Source: Bacillota bacterium (GTDB taxonomy: Bacteria > Bacillota_I > Bacilli_A > Izemoplasmatales > UBA1188). Taken from it: DNA of 35,415 bases. Positions 32,738 to 35,415 of the stretch are shown here, piece by piece. The notes under the pieces are model-generated. The model did no database searches, was not told the DNA's origin, and saw only the letters and a program-made list of their open reading frames with translations. The stretch's first letter is position 1, and each line of letters begins with the position of its first letter. The stretch spans positions 1 to 35,415 of the forward strand of contig JAEYPN010000018.1 in the NCBI GenBank assembly GCA_023410715.1, in the 5' to 3' direction. Both the position numbers and the translations under genes were made by a program.

Positions 32738-34012
32738 ATGGAAATAAAAACAATTCAGAAGAAAAATTACCGGCTACATTTAATTAAAAATACATTGTTT
32801 AAAACCATTGCAATTAGAATTAACTTTTTGGCTCCTTTAAAAAAAGAGACAATTACAAAAAGAGCGCTAATTTCAAGTATTTTAAAAAGTGGAACTAAGA
32901 CATGTCCCACAAAAAGGGATTTAGCTAAAAAACTAGATTACTTATATGGCTCATCAATTGGAATTACTTTAAGCCAAATTGGTGCATCATCAATTATGGG
33001 ATTTAATGCCTTCTATCCAAATCCTATTTTTTTAGAAGATCATTATCTTGAAAATGATATTATATCTTTATTTAAAGAAGTAATTTTTGAACCCAATATG
33101 ATAAATGGTCTTTTTAATAAAAAAGCAGTTGAGATGGAAAAAAGATTACTTAAGGAACAAATAATTCTTGATAATGAAAACAAAAATCGTTATGCTTTAA
33201 AAAGATTAGTTGAAAATATGTATGATAATGATGAAACATATTTATTAAAAAACTTAGGTATTTATGAAGAAATCGATCCAATGACAATTAATGAACTTGT
33301 TAATTATTACGACCGAATGCTTGATGAAGATGTAATAGATATCTTTGTAACTGGTGATATTGATTTTGATCGTTATGAAAAGCTTATTACTGATAACTTT
33401 AATTTTAAAAATCGCGATGCAGATGATTATGATATTTTATTTAGAGAAAATTTAAAAATTAAAAATCAAGAAATAATTGAAGAAAAAGATATTAATCAAG
33501 CACGCTTATATTTAGGGTATAAGACTAGTGTTCGGGTATTTAGTGAAGAATATAGGGCTTTTGCGCTTGGAAATGAGTTGCTTGGTGGTTATGTTCATTC
33601 AAAATTATTTCAAAACGTTAGAGAAAAAAATAGCTTATGTTATTATGTATCATCAATTTATGATGAATATAAAGGAGCATTAATTATTTACTCAGGAATT
33701 GATGAAAAAGAAGCGCCTAAAGCTCTAAAACTAATGAAAGAACAAGTTGAAGATATTAAGAATGGTAATATTACAGAAGAAGAATTGCAATTAACAAAAG
33801 ATATGGTTATCAGTTCTCTTTATCAAAATATGGATACTTTAACTGCACCACTAAATCGAATCTATACTTGCTTACTACTTAAAAAAGATCCCGACATTGA
33901 ACAATTAGTCGAGGAAATTAAAAAAATTACAGTTTCTGATATTGTTAAAGCTTTTCAAACAGTTAATCTTGATACAGTCTACTTATTAAGGGGTGAAAAC
34001 AATGGAAAGTAA
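32738..34012 (+). CDS. M16-family peptidase homologue lacking the zinc motif (YmfF-like)
   Basis: The 424-aa protein has the M16 (pitrilysin-like) fold order: an N-terminal domain with INFLAPLKKETITKRALISSILKSGT, and a C-terminal domain with ARLYLGYKTSVRVF, LLGGYVHSKLFQNVREKNSLCYYVSSIYD and LKLMKEQVEDI. The HxxEH zinc motif expected near residue 50-60 is missing (KRALISSILKSGT occupies the place), so it should be catalytically inactive. It probably pairs with the active M16 protein encoded next, as YmfF and YmfH do in Bacillus. AGGTGA precedes the ATG. Confidence 0.88.
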   Translation: MEIKTIQKKNYRLHLIKNTLFKTIAIRINFLAPLKKETITKRALISSILKSGTKTCPTKRDLAKKLDYLYGSSIGITLSQIGASSIMGFNAFYPNPIFLEDHYLENDIISLFKEVIFEPNMINGLFNKKAVEMEKRLLKEQIILDNENKNRYALKRLVENMYDNDETYLLKNLGIYEEIDPMTINELVNYYDRMLDEDVIDIFVTGDIDFDRYEKLITDNFNFKNRDADDYDILFRENLKIKNQEIIEEKDINQARLYLGYKTSVRVFSEEYRAFALGNELLGGYVHSKLFQNVREKNSLCYYVSSIYDEYKGALIIYSGIDEKEAPKALKLMKEQVEDIKNGNITEEELQLTKDMVISSLYQNMDTLTAPLNRIYTCLLLKKDPDIEQLVEEIKKITVSDIVKAFQTVNLDTVYLLRGENNGK

Positions 34013-35270
34013 ATATTTCCCTTATATTAAAGAAACAATCTACTTTGAAGAACTAGATAATGGTTTAAAAGTTTATTTATACCCAAAACCAGGATTTAAA
34101 AAAAATTATGCGTTATTTATGACTAAATTTGGTTCAGTTGATACAAGATTTAAAATTAATGGTGAATTTAAAACATATCCTGCTGGTATTGCTCATTTTC
34201 TTGAACACAAATTATTTGAGTCAGAAGAAGGTGATGTTTCCTTAGCATTTTCAAAAAATGGCGCAGAAACCAATGCTTTTACCTCGTTTAACCGAACGGC
34301 ATATTTATTTAATTCAACTAAAGATTTAGAAGAAAATGTGGAATTACTTCTTGATTTTGTGCAAAACCCTTATTTTACTGAAGAAACTGTTGAAAAAGAA
34401 AAAGGCATTATTAAACAAGAAATTGCAATGTATTTAGATGAACCAGATTCAGTGTCATTCTTTGGTCCAATTCATAATATGTATTTTGAAAATGCGATTA
34501 AAGAAGATATTGCTGGAAGTAGTGAATCAATAGATCAAATTACTTATGATATGTTATATGAATGCTACGAAATTTTTTATCATCCGTCAAATATGGCCAT
34601 CTTTATTAGTGGTGATTTTGACCCATATCAAATGATTGAAGTGGTTAAAAATAATCAAGCAAAAAAGAATTTTACAGAAAAACCAGAAATTATTCGTTAT
34701 AAATTTATTGAAAATCCTAAAGTTAAACTTGAAACAGAAAAAAGAATTATGGATGTAACTGTTCCTAAGTATTCAATAGGTATTAAGCTTAATATAACTG
34801 ATGACTATGTGAGAAAAGAAATTGCTTTATCAATTTTATTTGATATGTTAATTGGTAAAAGCTCAAAGAACTTTGAATATATGCAAGAATATGAGCTAGT
34901 ATCATCAGATATAAGTATGGAATTATATGTTGAAAAAGAAGCGAGCTTTGCCATTATCATCTTTGATTCAAATAAACAAGAAGAACTAGATAAATATATT
35001 AAAAATCTTTTATTGAATGTTGATAAGTCGACTTTAAACGAAGAAAACTTTACAACACTTAAAAGAAAATTTATTGGTGGATATTTAATTCAAATTGGCA
35101 GTATGGAAGTAGTTGGTAATCAATATTTAGCTTATGATATTAAAGATTTTGATTTTTTTGAATTTCTAGATGTCTTAAACTCAATTACATTAGAAGATGT
35201 AAAAGAAGCCGCATCACTTATAACTCAAGATAAGATTACGACTTTCTTTATTAATGAAAAGCAAAAATAA
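34002..35270 (+). CDS. M16-family zinc metallopeptidase (YmfH-like)
   Basis: This 422-aa catalytic partner carries the inverted zinc motif HFLEH (65-69) and the distal ligand Glu140 in EKGIIKQEI, 75 residues after the first His. NAFTSFNRTAYLFN and YHPSNMAIFISGDF are also typical. There is no signal peptide, so it should act inside the cell on peptides, with the preceding inactive subunit. The ATG at 34002 follows AAGGGGTG; the GTG at 33993 is part of that site. It overlaps the previous gene by 11 bp. Two terminators follow. Confidence 0.92.
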   Translation: MESKYFPYIKETIYFEELDNGLKVYLYPKPGFKKNYALFMTKFGSVDTRFKINGEFKTYPAGIAHFLEHKLFESEEGDVSLAFSKNGAETNAFTSFNRTAYLFNSTKDLEENVELLLDFVQNPYFTEETVEKEKGIIKQEIAMYLDEPDSVSFFGPIHNMYFENAIKEDIAGSSESIDQITYDMLYECYEIFYHPSNMAIFISGDFDPYQMIEVVKNNQAKKNFTEKPEIIRYKFIENPKVKLETEKRIMDVTVPKYSIGIKLNITDDYVRKEIALSILFDMLIGKSSKNFEYMQEYELVSSDISMELYVEKEASFAIIIFDSNKQEELDKYIKNLLLNVDKSTLNEENFTTLKRKFIGGYLIQIGSMEVVGNQYLAYDIKDFDFFEFLDVLNSITLEDVKEAASLITQDKITTFFINEKQK

Positions 35271-35294
35271 AAGACGAAATTTTTTTCGTCTTTC
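35271..35294 (+). terminator. First terminator after the M16 pair
   Basis: AAAGACGAAA, loop TTTT, and TTTCGTCTTT form a perfect 10-bp stem immediately after the stop, but with a short T-run (TTT then CAG). A second, longer terminator follows directly. Confidence 0.7.
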
Positions 35295-35296
35295 AG

Positions 35297-35335
35297 ACTG
35301 TTGACAAAGTAAATTTGTTGATGGTCTTTTTTTAT
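35297..35335 (+). terminator. Second tandem terminator with 14-bp stem
   Basis: AGACTGTTGACAAA pairs along all 14 positions with TTTGTTGATGGTCT (five G-U pairs) around a GTAA loop, then runs into seven T residues. The TTGACA within it therefore belongs to a terminator arm rather than to a promoter. Confidence 0.75.
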
Positions 35336-35366
35336 TTTTGTGAGTTTTCCCGTGGATAACTAATTC

Positions 35367-35395
35367 TGGCCATTTAGAGGGTAAAATGGTATAAT
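35367..35395 (+). promoter_or_regulatory. Promoter reading out of the right edge
   Basis: TGGCCA (35367-35372, 4 of 6 matches to TTGACA), a 17-bp spacer and a perfect TATAAT (35390-35395) with the TGG extension predict a transcript starting near 35402 for a gene beyond the window. Confidence 0.65.
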
Positions 35396-35415
35396 ATTAG
35401 TATAGAAAGCGTGAT

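Noticed and set aside
35300..35312. TTGACA near the right end as a promoter -35
   Set aside because: It lies in the 5' arm of a 14-bp terminator stem followed by seven T residues, and has no -10 partner at 16-18 bp.
1..35415. CRISPR arrays, tRNA or rRNA genes
   Set aside because: I saw no regularly spaced repeats, cloverleaf sequences or rRNA-like stretches on either strand.

Overview
The window is about 35.4 kb of very AT-rich, gene-dense DNA from a low-GC Firmicute (Bacilli/Erysipelotrichia/Mollicutes-like). The genetic code is standard: TGA is a true stop (ruvB, ftsW, sigE, yhbY) and Trp is TGG. The organism should be an endospore former, because an in-order spoIIGA-sigE-sigG trio is present. 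It should have a murein wall (ftsW/spoVE, murG, murB, ftsZ, sepF). I cannot name the genus from sequence alone.

Layout. (1) 1-6574: two very large minus-strand genes encode soluble, Lys/Asn/Glu-rich, mostly coiled-coil proteins of 971 and 1151 aa that I do not recognise. They have a clear divergent promoter and end in stacked terminators. (2) 6823-10578: ruvB-queA-pduL-tgt, a recombination/queuosine operon interrupted by a phosphotransacylase gene. (3) 10643-15103: a reduced division and cell-wall cluster, ftsW/spoVE-murG-murB-ftsZ, lacking the mraY, murD, divIB and ftsA genes that accompany it in Bacillus. (4) 15144-17963: mntP, then spoIIGA-sigE-sigG, with a good forespore-type (sigma-F/G) promoter candidate in front of sigG. 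(5) 18016-23707: an inserted block of DUF2804 protein, SGNH hydrolase, two tandem MgtE magnesium transporters, yhbY and surE. (6) 23766-25550: the ylm division cluster (ylmC, ylmE, sepF, ylmG) with a small XRE regulator where Bacillus has ylmD. (7) 25596-28547: an Ile T-box leader and ileS; ylmH and divIVA are missing from their usual place. (8) 28587-28936: the ileS terminator, a fragment resembling the 5' end of a group II intron, then the 3' remnant of an IS256/mutator-like insertion sequence. (9) 29046-32672: an unknown protein, an SDR oxidoreductase and a nucleoside-salvage operon, deoC - membrane protein - deoD. (10) 32738-35270: a pair of M16-family peptidases (one lacking the zinc motif, one with it), followed by tandem terminators and an outward promoter at the right edge.

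The strongest candidates for something undescribed are the paired giant coiled-coil proteins, the non-canonical Ile T-box antiterminator with a possible Shine-Dalgarno sequestration mode, and the intron/IS scar placed exactly at the ileS terminator. Smaller signals are a near-identical linker shared by the tandem terminators at both window ends, a promoter-plus-terminator minitranscript ahead of the XRE gene, and an ftsW gene with no visible ribosome binding site.
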